From a virus: a stretch of 37,049 bases of DNA. The stretch spans positions 1 through 37,049 of the IMG/VR virus record IMGVR_UViG_3300042350_002848. One strand, given 5' to 3'. The notes beneath the pieces are model-generated. The model did not search any database, had not been told where the DNA came from, and worked only from the letters and a program-made list of their open reading frames with translations. Positions 8,179 to 15,645 of the stretch are shown in pieces (the first letter of the stretch is position 1; every line of letters begins with the position of its first letter). The position numbers were made by a program, and so were the translations under genes.

Positions 8179-8900
8179 TGAGGGCGCGGCAGAGACATCT
8201 GAACGCTAGGCACGCCGGGGCGATGTTCGTCCTAGATGCCCGATTCATTGACCAGTCGGACAATACTGCCGTCAGCACTTGGGCGGATCGCAGCGGAAAT
8301 GGCTACGACGTATCGCAGGCCACAAGCGCCAATCAACCAACTCTTCAGACACAAGAACAAGGTGGCAGTTCTATTGTTAGATTCGACGGGTCTAATGATT
8401 TTCTTCAACGATCAGACACCGGATTTCCAACGGGCGATTTGACCATTGTCGGTTGCCATAAGCAAAATACCACCCTGTCTAATTTTACGGGGGCTATGGT
8501 TTTCCATTATGGTGCCGCTAGCATAGGTTCAGCAGTTTTTTACTTTTATCGCACGGATGCAAATATGCCGAATAGCTCATTCGGTATCTCTCAATATGGT
8601 GATGCAGTTGGAATTCAAAATTCAACTGGGTCGTTCATTGTTGGAAGCATTTACCGGTCTGGCACAAGTTATTATGTCCGTCGAAACGGGGGAAGTGCGG
8701 CAACAAAAACGATGACAACTAATACTTCGCTTTACGGAACAAATGGGTTTCGAGTTGGGCAAGGAAACCCCGGAGTCGCAGGAAGTTTTCTAAATGGAGA
8801 CATAGGGTCAGTTATTGTTTTTGCTTCAAATTTAAGCGACAGTCTGCGGCGTAGATTCGAGCTGCAATTTGGATTAACTTGGAAAATCGCCTGCTCGTAA
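8178..8900 (+). CDS. LamG/ConA-like lectin domain protein, low GC
   Basis: A 240-aa protein with the pattern of concanavalin A-like jelly-roll (LamG) domains: LDARFIDQSDNTAVSTWADR, then SGNGYD near residues 35-40, and SSIVRFDGSNDFLQ around 64-77. Such domains bind carbohydrates and are common on phage adsorption structures. Most of the gene is about 45% GC (27 of 60 in 8461-8520 by hand count) against about 65-75% on both sides, with A/T-rich third positions, which is strong evidence of recent acquisition. The first about 15 codons and the last few look like the neighbouring composition. It overlaps the fibre gene in TGATG and ends in TAATG with the next gene. A host-range or adhesion accessory protein is likely. 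Confidence 0.75.
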   Translation: MRARQRHLNARHAGAMFVLDARFIDQSDNTAVSTWADRSGNGYDVSQATSANQPTLQTQEQGGSSIVRFDGSNDFLQRSDTGFPTGDLTIVGCHKQNTTLSNFTGAMVFHYGAASIGSAVFYFYRTDANMPNSSFGISQYGDAVGIQNSTGSFIVGSIYRSGTSYYVRRNGGSAATKTMTTNTSLYGTNGFRVGQGNPGVAGSFLNGDIGSVIVFASNLSDSLRRRFELQFGLTWKIACS

Positions 8901-9298
8901 TGACCACTTACCTCACCCTCGACTGCGCGCTCCGCGCTGAAACCGACCCCACCGCCATCGCCAACTTGGAGCGCAAGGGCTGGGTCGTCACCGTCCCGCC
9001 GAGCTACGACCCGGCCACCGAGCAGCCGCCGGTCTGGGAAAACTGCGCGTGGGTGGTGAAGCCTATCCCGCCTCCCGCGCCCTACCGCGTAAGCAAGGAC
9101 ACCATCACCAGCCGCGTGCTGGACGCCGGCAAGCTACCGGACCTGATGACGCTCATCGACGGCCTGCCGCCGGAGCAGCAGTTTCTCTGGGACAACTACG
9201 CGTGGTTCTGGAATAACAACCCGACCGTAAACGCGATGTGCGTCCAGCTTGGCCTCGACCCTGCCGTCATCCTCGCGCCCGACCCGTACCTTACGTGA
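8900..9298 (+). CDS. Fibre-associated hypothetical protein
   Basis: A 132-aa protein I do not recognise as a defined family. It is soluble-looking and rich in Trp, Pro and Asp. The first 65 residues contain a short repeat-like element (ERKGWVVTVPPSYDPATEQP, then VWENCAWVVKPIPPPAP), and the rest is helical (LMTLIDGLPPEQQFLWDNYA). GC content returns to the genome norm here. It sits between the lectin-like gene and the second fibre gene with TAATG coupling, so a role in fibre assembly or as a fibre tip is plausible but unproven. Confidence 0.6.
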   Translation: MTTYLTLDCALRAETDPTAIANLERKGWVVTVPPSYDPATEQPPVWENCAWVVKPIPPPAPYRVSKDTITSRVLDAGKLPDLMTLIDGLPPEQQFLWDNYAWFWNNNPTVNAMCVQLGLDPAVILAPDPYLT

Positions 9299-9329
9299 CC
9301 TTTAGACAACCCCGACAAATACAACGACT

Positions 9330-10976
9330 ATGAGCGCCCACTTCACCACGCCCACCGACGAACTGCTCCTCCTCGCGGAGACGCTGGGCGAAGTCAAAAC
9401 GAAGGCCGATAAGCTCGAGGCCGAGTTCGCGACGCAGGCGCGCCCGCTCGAGGCGGCGACGAACGCGCTTTCCGCGGCGCTCTCCGGCATCAAGGCGCTT
9501 CAATTTCACGTCCTCGACAACAACCTCGGGCAGTTGTCCGCGCGGGTCGAGGAGATGCGGAAGGCGGTTGACGAGCAGGTGGGCGTCATCGCGCTCGAGC
9601 TCAAGAAGGCCGACGAAACCAACGCGGCCAAGGCCGGGCAGGAGGCCGAGGCGCTTCGCTCCGAGATCGCGGCTTTGCAGGCGCAGCTGGGCACGCTGGG
9701 CGCGCAGTTCTCCGCGCAGCTGGAGCGGGTCGAGTTCTCGGCGAAGGAGGAGGCGAAGAAGCTCCAGCTGATCCCCGGTCCCGCGGGCGCGGCCGGTGCG
9801 TCGCTCAACCCGCGCGGCACGTTCATTGACGGCGAGACTTACAACCGCCTCGACGTGGTATCGTGGCTCGGCTCGTCCTACATCGCCGCCGTCGATGGCG
9901 TGACGGAGAAGCCGTCGCGCAACTCGAACCAATGGCAGGTGCTCGCCTCGCGAGGCGGCGGCGCTGCTGGAGGTGCGGGTGACTTTGGCTCGCTCGCGGG
10001 CGTTGCGCAGATCAATCAAGGCGGCACCGGCCAGACCACGCGGGCCGCGGCGCTCAATGCGCTTCTGCCGAGCCAGACGGGGGCGACGCAGTACATCCTG
10101 CTCACGGACGGCGCGGGCACGGTCAGTTGGGGCGCGCAGCCGGTCGCAGGTCTGCCGAGTCAGACGAGCAACGGCGGCAAGCTGCTCACGACGGACGGGA
10201 CGAACGCGAGCTGGAGCAATGCGGTCACGGTCTCGGGGAACAACGCCACGGTGACGGGCACGCTGACGGTGAATGGCACCGGCACCTCTGAGTTTGGCGG
10301 GCTAGTGCGTATCACGGCTGGAGGGTTTCGGTCTTATGGCTCGATGACGTTAGGCGCAACCTATGCCGGGATGGGTGGCGGCTTTCAGACTAGCTACGAC
10401 AGTCCAACAACCCGCATTTTCTACGGAGATGGCACCGGGTTCGATCTGCGTTTTGCGACGCGAGCGTCTTCGACGACGACTGATCGTTTCACGTTCTCTG
10501 ATACCGGGAAGCTCACGATCAGCGGTACGGACATCTCCACGTCCACCTTCAGCGGTGCGCTGGTGGTGAGCGGGGGCGTGGGGGTGGCGGGGGCGATCTA
10601 TGCGGGTGGCAATATCACGATTGATAAGGCTGCTCCCGATTTCACGCTTACTCGTTCGGTCAACACTAACAGCGGGCTTATCCAGCTCACTACTTCCACG
10701 ACCTATGACTTTGCCATTGGTCTGCGGAATACGACTGACAGCGACCTGCACATCTACAATTACGGCACGTCCAATGATGCGCTGAAGATTGCACGCAGCG
10801 ACTCGCTCGCGACGTTTGGCGGGGCCGTTCGTACTGCCGCTCCGTCCGGTGGGACTGCCGCCAACTGGAAGCTCGGTACCGTCGCCACCGTCTCGCCTAC
10901 GTCGCCCAACCGCACCATCGAGGTGGATATCGGCGGCACCATCTACTACATCCACGCCAAGACCACCAACAACTAA
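9330..10976 (+). CDS. Second fibre protein
   Basis: A 548-aa fibre-like protein. Residues 1-150 are a long coiled coil (LKKADETNAAKAGQEAEALR region). A Pro/Gly hinge (IPGPAGAAGASLNPRG) and a carbohydrate-binding-like module follow at about 160-215 (FIDGETYNRLDVVSWLGSSY ... NQWQVLASRGGG), then a shaft with INQGGTGQTTRAAALNALLP, a motif typical of phage fibres, and a beta-rich C-terminus. Its coiled coil-module-shaft order parallels the 4909-8178 protein, and the modules share the pattern D-W-G-S-Y and W-x-V-x-A-x-R-G. The ATG at 9330 follows a 31-nt A/C-rich leader without a clear Shine-Dalgarno sequence. It probably contacts the host surface. Confidence 0.8.
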   Translation: MSAHFTTPTDELLLLAETLGEVKTKADKLEAEFATQARPLEAATNALSAALSGIKALQFHVLDNNLGQLSARVEEMRKAVDEQVGVIALELKKADETNAAKAGQEAEALRSEIAALQAQLGTLGAQFSAQLERVEFSAKEEAKKLQLIPGPAGAAGASLNPRGTFIDGETYNRLDVVSWLGSSYIAAVDGVTEKPSRNSNQWQVLASRGGGAAGGAGDFGSLAGVAQINQGGTGQTTRAAALNALLPSQTGATQYILLTDGAGTVSWGAQPVAGLPSQTSNGGKLLTTDGTNASWSNAVTVSGNNATVTGTLTVNGTGTSEFGGLVRITAGGFRSYGSMTLGATYAGMGGGFQTSYDSPTTRIFYGDGTGFDLRFATRASSTTTDRFTFSDTGKLTISGTDISTSTFSGALVVSGGVGVAGAIYAGGNITIDKAAPDFTLTRSVNTNSGLIQLTTSTTYDFAIGLRNTTDSDLHIYNYGTSNDALKIARSDSLATFGGAVRTAAPSGGTAANWKLGTVATVSPTSPNRTIEVDIGGTIYYIHAKTTNN

Positions 10977-10982
10977 TCTCCT

Positions 10983-11231
10983 ATGAACATCGCCATCTCC
11001 CCCGTTTCCGTCTGGACCTCCAGCGGCACCAAGACCGCCACCCAGTTTGGCGTTCGGTATGTCAACTACCAGAATGGCCCCGCCGTGGCCGACTGCGTGC
11101 TCCTCGACGCCGCCGGTGCGGAGGTGAGCGCCCAGCTCGTCAACGCCACCGAGGCGCAGACCGACGCTTGGACCACCGACGAGGCTTTCTACAAGGTGCT
11201 CGCGCAGAACGCCGGTCTGACACCGCTGTGA
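10983..11231 (+). CDS. Small protein after the fibre gene, unknown
   Basis: An 82-aa protein without a recognisable family. It starts with beta-strand-like segments (ISPVSVWTSSGTKTATQFGV) and ends with a helical stretch (TDEAFYKVLAQNAGLTPL). It lies 6 nt after the second fibre gene and before the TTTGACGG motif. Position suggests a fibre cap, a chaperone or a small structural protein; nothing in the sequence decides this. Confidence 0.6.
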   Translation: MNIAISPVSVWTSSGTKTATQFGVRYVNYQNGPAVADCVLLDAAGAEVSAQLVNATEAQTDAWTTDEAFYKVLAQNAGLTPL

Positions 11232-11239
11232 TTTGACGG
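11232..11239 (+). promoter_or_regulatory. TTTGACGG motif before the 53-aa gene
   Basis: Exact TTTGACGG 8-mer beginning right after the stop TGA 11229-11231 and lying 13 nt before GTG 11253. Same sequence and spacing as at three other genes, plus one with 14 nt. The function is unknown. Confidence 0.45.
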
Positions 11240-11252
11240 CGCGTCCTGCCTC

Positions 11253-11414
11253 GTGAATCAAAACCAACTGACTCCCGAGCAGGCTTTGCAGAACCTCGCG
11301 CACGTCGCCGCGGCCTTCCGCGGTACGGCGCAGGAGCACGACATCCTTCGCCAGTCGGTCGAGACGCTGGCGAAGGCAATCCAAGCGCCGCCGGTTTTGC
11401 CGAGCGGCTCCTAA
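11253..11414 (+). CDS. Small helical protein (53 aa)
   Basis: A 53-residue frame with a GTG start, too short for usual cut-offs. The peptide is amphipathic helical (QLTPEQALQNLAHVAAAFRG, then EHDILRQSVETLAKAIQAPP) with a Pro-rich end. Support comes from its snug fit between genes (21 nt after one stop, 3 nt before the next ATG), normal GC-rich codon use, and the TTTGACGG motif 13 nt upstream of the GTG. It lies directly before the holin, so a lysis-associated role is possible, but no family is recognised. Confidence 0.6.
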   Translation: MNQNQLTPEQALQNLAHVAAAFRGTAQEHDILRQSVETLAKAIQAPPVLPSGS

Positions 11415-11417
11415 TTG

Positions 11418-11852
11418 ATGAGCCTCCTCTCCTTCCTCGCCAGCGCCGCCGGAGGCACGATCCTCGGCGGTTTGACGCAGGTGCTCGGCTCCGCGGTGGG
11501 CGAGCTCAAGGAGTGGAGCGCGAGCAAGCGGCGGATCGCGGAGATCGCGGCGCTCAAGGAGAAGCAGATCGCCATCGCCGAGGTTGAGGCTTTCGCCAAG
11601 GCCGTCGAGGGCACGGTCGGCTCGAGCTACGCGCCGCCCGCTAACGCGCCCAGCTGGCAGCACGGGCTCCTCGCCATCGCCGCCTTCAGCACGCAGATGG
11701 TCCGGCCGCTGATGGTCGCGGGCGCGTGCGCCTACATTTGGACCCGCCCGGCGGACCAACTCGCCGGGCTCCAGCCCGAGATCCTCACGGTCTCCTTCGC
11801 GTGCGTGTACTTCTGGCTCGGCGTGCGCCACCAGATGACGCGCAGCAAGTAA
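11418..11852 (+). CDS. Holin-like protein (GTA_holin_3TM type)
   Basis: A 144-aa protein resembling the three-TM holin family of gene transfer agents and phages. It has a hydrophobic N-terminus (LLSFLASAAGGTILGGLTQV), then a charged amphipathic helix (KEWSASKRRIAEIAALKEKQ), then two hydrophobic segments (about 75-92 and 98-137) with the conserved-looking QMVRPLM and YFWLGVRHQ near the end. Holins form pores in the inner membrane and set lysis timing. The endolysin is 16 kb away at 27903, so the lysis genes are split. The start ATG 11418 is 3 nt after the previous stop. Confidence 0.7.
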   Translation: MSLLSFLASAAGGTILGGLTQVLGSAVGELKEWSASKRRIAEIAALKEKQIAIAEVEAFAKAVEGTVGSSYAPPANAPSWQHGLLAIAAFSTQMVRPLMVAGACAYIWTRPADQLAGLQPEILTVSFACVYFWLGVRHQMTRSK

Positions 11853-11864
11853 CGCCTTCCTCCG

Positions 11865-12062
11865 ATGATCAAGCCCGCCGACGCCGTCGCCGCTATCGCT
11901 CCTCCGGTCGCCACCGTGACCGCCGGCCAGATTCACTCTGGGCTCGGCATCGCGACTGGCGTCGTCTCGCTCGCGTTCCTGATCTGGCGCTGGCACCGCG
12001 ACTGGCGCATCGCCCAGCGCGAGGACGCGAAGCACGCCGAGGAGGCTGCGAAGCGTGACTGA
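11865..12062 (+). CDS. Small single-span membrane protein
   Basis: A 65-aa protein with one predicted membrane segment (about residues 24-42, IHSGLGIATGVVSLAFLIWR) followed by a charged cytoplasmic-type tail (HRDWRIAQREDAKHAEEAAK). It is adjacent to the holin, so it may be an antiholin, a second holin or an i-spanin-like partner. No lipobox is visible. It overlaps the metallophosphoesterase start by 8 nt, suggesting translational coupling. Confidence 0.6.
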   Translation: MIKPADAVAAIAPPVATVTAGQIHSGLGIATGVVSLAFLIWRWHRDWRIAQREDAKHAEEAAKRD

Positions 12063-13005
12063 CTGGAGCGCAGTTCAGCGGGACGAGACCCGCAAGGTTT
12101 ACGAGGCCGAGGTCGCGGGCCTGCGAAAGGAGCTCGATGTCGCGCGGTCCGCGCTCGCGAACGCGACCAAGGCGCGCAAAACGAAGATGCCCGCGCCCGC
12201 CGCGACGCGGCGCCGATCCGGCAGCGACATCGTCCGCGTCGTCATCCCTGACACCCACGGCTGCCTGATCGACAAGCCCGCGCTGGCGGCGATGCTCGCG
12301 GACATCAAGGCGCTGGACCCGCAGGAGATCATCCTCCTCGGCGATCACGTGGACTGCGGCGGCTTTTTGGCGCAGCATCACGTGATGGGCTATGTCGCGG
12401 AAACGGACTACACCTACGAGGAAGATCTTGCCGCAGCTAAGGCTTTCCTCGACGCGCTCCAGTCCGCAGCGCCGCGCGCGAAGATCGAGTACCTCGAAGG
12501 GAACCACGAGCGCCGCGTCGAGACTTGGTGCGTGACACAGGTGCTCCGGCACAAGAAGGACGCCGAGGGCTTGCGCCGCCTACTCGCGCCGGAGTTCCGG
12601 CTCGGGCTCAAGGAGCGCGGCATCGCGTACTATCGGCAAGGCGAGTTTTACGATGGGCTGCCGGTGCCCGGCGTGATCAAGCGCGGAAAGTGTTTCTTCT
12701 TTCACGGCGTGAGCACGGCGAAGAACGCCGTGGCCGCGACCGTGGACAAGATCTCGGGCAACTGCGTCTTCGGGCACACGCACCGCGCGCAGTCCAACAT
12801 CGTGCGCCGGATCTCGTCGGGCATCATCGGCGCGTGGAATCCCGGCTGCCTCTGCCAGCTGCAGCCGCTCTGGCAGCACACCGCGCCGACGGACTGGTCG
12901 CACGGGTACGCGGTGCAGCTTGTCGCGGAGAGCGGCGCGTTCCTGCACTTGAACATCCCGATCATCGAGGGCGAATCGCACTTCGCCGCGCTGCTCAAGC
13001 TATGA
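12055..13005 (+). CDS. Metallophosphoesterase
   Basis: A 316-aa calcineurin-like phosphoesterase with the full metal-binding set: D66-T-H68, G-D97-H-V-D, G-N150-H151-E, H217 and G-H241-T-H243. The first 55 residues are a basic coiled segment not found in minimal family members. Such enzymes cleave phosphomono- or diesters; in phages they may act on nucleic acid ends, nucleotides or signalling nucleotides. The substrate cannot be read from the sequence. The GTG start at 12055 has a Shine-Dalgarno-like GAGGAGG about 9 nt upstream and overlaps the preceding small membrane gene. Confidence 0.85.
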   Translation: MTDWSAVQRDETRKVYEAEVAGLRKELDVARSALANATKARKTKMPAPAATRRRSGSDIVRVVIPDTHGCLIDKPALAAMLADIKALDPQEIILLGDHVDCGGFLAQHHVMGYVAETDYTYEEDLAAAKAFLDALQSAAPRAKIEYLEGNHERRVETWCVTQVLRHKKDAEGLRRLLAPEFRLGLKERGIAYYRQGEFYDGLPVPGVIKRGKCFFFHGVSTAKNAVAATVDKISGNCVFGHTHRAQSNIVRRISSGIIGAWNPGCLCQLQPLWQHTAPTDWSHGYAVQLVAESGAFLHLNIPIIEGESHFAALLKL

Positions 13006-13256
13006 ACTGGAAGCAACTAGTCGAGGCGCAGAACCGGCGGACCTACGTCCTCCCGCCCGGCTGGGACTCGCGCGACAAAATCGCGGAGCAGCTGGAGTGC
13101 AGCGTCGATAATGTGCGCGTGCTGCTCGGGCCAGCGATCCGCGCGAAGGCAGTCGAGGTCTCCGTTTTCCCTGTATGGGATGAGGTTACAAAGAAGGTCG
13201 TGCGCGTGACCGCATACCGGCGCCGCGCGGGCGAAGGCGTCAAAGCGCCGAAATAA
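13002..13256 (+). CDS. Small HTH-like protein
   Basis: An 84-aa protein joined by ATGA overlap to the metallophosphoesterase. Residues about 20-50 read as a helix-turn-helix (SRDKIAEQLECSVDNVRVLL), followed by a basic beta-like C-terminus (KKVVRVTAYRRRAGEGVKAP). Probably a small DNA- or RNA-binding regulator. No family is recognised. A 7-bp inverted repeat overlaps its stop codon. Confidence 0.6.
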   Translation: MNWKQLVEAQNRRTYVLPPGWDSRDKIAEQLECSVDNVRVLLGPAIRAKAVEVSVFPVWDEVTKKVVRVTAYRRRAGEGVKAPK

Positions 13257-13264
13257 TTTGACGG
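13238..13264 (+). promoter_or_regulatory. CGTCAAA/TTTGACG inverted repeat with TTTGACGG motif
   Basis: CGTCAAA (13238-13244) can pair with TTTGACG (13257-13263) across a 12-nt loop containing the TAA stop of the preceding gene. The right arm is part of TTTGACGG (13257-13264), 14 nt before the protease ATG 13279. It parallels the 2333-2354 hairpin. Confidence 0.4.
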
Positions 13265-13278
13265 ACGCGGCCTTTGAG

Positions 13279-14217
13279 ATGGCCGCTCCCACCATTACTT
13301 TTGCCGCCGCCGCCGGGCAGATCGACGCCGCCTCGGGCGTGATCCGCGGTGTCTCGCTGATCACTGAAGGCCCGGCGCTCGGGCACGGCGTGATGATCGA
13401 CGCGAAGACGCTCGAGCAAGTAAAGGCCGCGGCCGAGCAATACAGCGGCGGGCTCAAGGTGAAACTCGATCACTCGGGTGGCGCGGGCGACATCATCGGG
13501 TACGTGGACGCGCTGAGGATCGAGGGGCGCAAGCTGCTCGGCGATCTGCACCTACTCCAGAACTCGCCGCACCGCGGGTACGTCCTCGAGATCGCGGAGA
13601 AGATCCCCGACACGTTCGGGCTCTCGATTGCGTTCTCCGGCCCGGTCGAGATGGGCGCGGATAAGCGCACCGTCCTGCAACGCTGCACGGAGATCTACTC
13701 GGTCGATCTCGTGAGCGAGCCCGCGGCCAACGCGGAGGGACTTTTTTCCCGTATGATGTCCAAGTTTAACGACGCCTCTGGCGTCTCCATTGAAATCGAA
13801 CCCACTCCAGAAATGAATGATGATCTGAAGAAAGCTATCGCTGGGATGATTGATTCCGCGATGATGGGAATGACGGACCGGCTCGCCAAGCTCGAGTCGA
13901 TGATCCCGAAGCCCGAAGAGAAGCCCGCCGCGATGTCGGCGAATAACGACGCGATTGCGCTCGCTGCCAAGCAGGCCGCGGCCGACGCGCTGAAGGAGTT
14001 CGCGAAGACCATCGGGGCGCCCGCCGCTCCCGCGGTTTCCGCCGAGGCTCCCGCGAAGAAGGACGAGTCCAAGACGTTCGAGGCCGTCGTCGCTGCCAAG
14101 GCGACCGAGCTCAAGGGCGACAAGGGCGCGGCCATCGCCTTCGCGATCAAGAACAACCCTGACCTTTACGCCGCCTACCGCTCCCGCGTGCAGGCCGGTG
14201 AACTTATCAAACTCTAA
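13279..14217 (+). CDS. Prohead protease with scaffold-like C-terminal region
   Basis: A 312-aa capsid maturation protease. Residues about 1-155 match the herpes-like prohead protease pattern: KLDH (His65) followed by GDIIGYV, GLSI (Ser116), and SVDLVSEPAAN near 140-150. The remaining about 150 residues are helical, charged and Ala-rich, as expected of a scaffold fused to the protease. An in-frame ATG at 13813 (MNDDLKKAIAGMID) could yield the scaffold alone, as lambda Nu3 is made inside gene C. DNA around 13740-13830 is lower in GC. The start ATG 13279 is chosen because of the TTTGACGG motif 14 nt upstream and a TTTGAG just before it. Decoration and capsid genes follow. Confidence 0.85.
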   Translation: MAAPTITFAAAAGQIDAASGVIRGVSLITEGPALGHGVMIDAKTLEQVKAAAEQYSGGLKVKLDHSGGAGDIIGYVDALRIEGRKLLGDLHLLQNSPHRGYVLEIAEKIPDTFGLSIAFSGPVEMGADKRTVLQRCTEIYSVDLVSEPAANAEGLFSRMMSKFNDASGVSIEIEPTPEMNDDLKKAIAGMIDSAMMGMTDRLAKLESMIPKPEEKPAAMSANNDAIALAAKQAAADALKEFAKTIGAPAAPAVSAEAPAKKDESKTFEAVVAAKATELKGDKGAAIAFAIKNNPDLYAAYRSRVQAGELIKL

Positions 14218-14229
14218 CCACCTACTCAG

Positions 14230-14580
14230 ATGGCTACTCAATACATCGGCGCGGGCACGTTCCTCGCCAACGAAACGATCACCGCTTTCCGGATGGTCAC
14301 GATCTCCAACAATCGCGGCGTCGGTCTGTCCGCCACCGGCACCCGTCCGGATGGCGTCGCGCAGAACGATGCCGCTTCCGGTGATTACGTCACCGTGAAG
14401 TTTATGACCGGACCGGGCACCCAGAAGGGTCAGCTTGTCGCTGGTCCGATCACCGTCGGCGACACCCTGTTCGCCGGGGCCAGCGGTCAGGTCGCCCTCA
14501 GCGGCACCGTGACCGTGGGCAAGATCCTCACCACTTCGACGACGGCCGCGGTCGTCGAGTACATCCCGAAGAACTTCTAA
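14230..14580 (+). CDS. Head decoration protein-like (DUF2190 type)
   Basis: A 116-aa beta-rich Gly/Thr protein between protease and major capsid, the usual position of lambda gpD-type decoration proteins. It has repeated short strands and turns (SATGTRPDGVAQNDAASGDY, VAGPITVGDTLFAGASGQVA), in the style of DUF2190 capsid proteins. It probably sits on or between capsomers to stabilise the expanded shell. The start ATG 14230 is 12 nt after the previous stop, with an A/C-rich leader. Assignment rests on fold style and order. Confidence 0.7.
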   Translation: MATQYIGAGTFLANETITAFRMVTISNNRGVGLSATGTRPDGVAQNDAASGDYVTVKFMTGPGTQKGQLVAGPITVGDTLFAGASGQVALSGTVTVGKILTTSTTAAVVEYIPKNF

Positions 14581-14598
14581 CTTAACCTTTAAAATACA

Positions 14599-15564
14599 AT
14601 GTACTCCAACGCTGCTGCGGTTTTCCGCGGCGATATCGCTGGCGTCCTCGAGCAGGCCAAGGACTGGGAAACCAGTTTGATCGGCACGCGCGTGATGCCC
14701 ATCCTCAACGTCCCCGTCCGCGCTGGTCAGTACCCGAGCTTCAAACTCCAGCAGGGTCAGCTGCTGAAGTCTGAGGTGAAGGTCCGCGACCCGTACGCGA
14801 CGTTCCCGCGTGGTACCCGCGCTTACACGCAGGAGACCTACAATGCGAACGAATTCGGTTACGAGGAAGCCGTAGACGATACGGTGAGTTCCGACATCTC
14901 GCGTTTTTTCAACGCCGAGGTCATCGCCGCCAAGCTCGCCCGCCGGAAGCTCCTGCTCGCGCACGAGCTCCGCGTCGCTGGTGAGATCTTCAACACGTCG
15001 AACTTCACCTCGACCAACTCGGGCACCGCCTACACGACCGCGAACATCGCGACGTTCGACGTTGGCGAGGACGTGCAGCTGGCGATTGACCGGCTGATCG
15101 CGAACGGCGAGTCCACGAGCAATCTGCGCGTGGTCATCCCGTATCCGGTCTGGACCCGTATCCGCGCCAGCACGAAGTTCCAGAACCGCCTCCGCGGCGC
15201 TGGCATCTCGAGCGACACGATCCTGAACGCCAGCACGCAGGCCGCCGCCGAAGTCTTCGGCGTGTCCGAGGTGCTGATCGGCCGCGCCGCCTACGACTCG
15301 GCCGCTGAGGGCGTCGCCTACTCCGCGGCGAACGTCTGGTCGAACGCCTACATCTGGGTCGGTTCCGTGACCGAGGGCGGCGCGGGCTACTTCGGCGGTG
15401 GCGCCGGGTTCACGCTCAACTGGAGCGAGTACGGTCCCGCCATCGGCGTCTTCACCTACCGTGAGGAGTCGATCAAGTCGAACATCGTGCGCGCGTCGCA
15501 CTACGTTGCCGAGAAGGTGGTGAACACCAACGCGGGCCAGTTGGTGGCCACGCAGTACTCCTGA
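14599..15564 (+). CDS. Major capsid protein
   Basis: A 321-aa protein following protease and decoration genes, with the size and composition of a HK97-fold capsid protein of the lambda gpE-like group. Recognisable segments include an N-terminal arm (YSNAAAVFRGDIAGVLEQAK), a central helix (DRLIANGESTSNLRVVIPYP) and a C-terminal part with FTYREESIKSNIVRASHYVA. The A/T-rich leader (CTTAACCTTTAAAATACA) before the ATG stands out from surrounding GC-rich DNA and may favour strong translation. A strong intrinsic terminator follows, as expected for the most expressed gene. Confidence 0.9.
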   Translation: MYSNAAAVFRGDIAGVLEQAKDWETSLIGTRVMPILNVPVRAGQYPSFKLQQGQLLKSEVKVRDPYATFPRGTRAYTQETYNANEFGYEEAVDDTVSSDISRFFNAEVIAAKLARRKLLLAHELRVAGEIFNTSNFTSTNSGTAYTTANIATFDVGEDVQLAIDRLIANGESTSNLRVVIPYPVWTRIRASTKFQNRLRGAGISSDTILNASTQAAAEVFGVSEVLIGRAAYDSAAEGVAYSAANVWSNAYIWVGSVTEGGAGYFGGGAGFTLNWSEYGPAIGVFTYREESIKSNIVRASHYVAEKVVNTNAGQLVATQYS

Positions 15565-15566
15565 TC

Positions 15567-15587
15567 CTGACGGATAGCATCCGCCAG
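15567..15587 (+). promoter_or_regulatory. Hairpin just after the capsid gene
   Basis: CTGACGGAT (15567-15575) and ATCCGCCAG (15579-15587) form a 9-position stem with one mismatch and a 3-nt loop, 2 nt after the capsid stop. It has no T tract. It may protect the capsid mRNA 3' end or act with the terminator downstream. Confidence 0.5.
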
Positions 15588-15591
15588 ATCG

Positions 15592-15627
15592 ACCCGCGCT
15601 CCGTAACTGGGGCGCGGGTTTCTTTTT
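15592..15627 (+). terminator. Rho-independent terminator after capsid
   Basis: Stem 15592-15602 (ACCCGCGCTCC) with 15609-15619 (GGGGCGCGGGT), loop GTAACT, followed by TTTCTTTTT (15619-15627). This is a textbook intrinsic terminator with an 11-bp GC-rich stem containing one G-T pair. It separates the capsid operon from the glycosyltransferase cassette, which then either has its own promoter or depends on read-through. Confidence 0.88.
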
Positions 15628-15632
15628 GACGG
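15625..15632 (+). promoter_or_regulatory. TTTGACGG motif before the glycosyltransferase
   Basis: Exact 8-mer at the end of the terminator T tract, 13 nt before ATG 15646. Position and spacing match the other copies of this motif. Its location after a terminator argues that it is tied to the downstream start and not to the upstream gene. Confidence 0.45.
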
Positions 15633-15645
15633 GTCGCGCAGCGCA

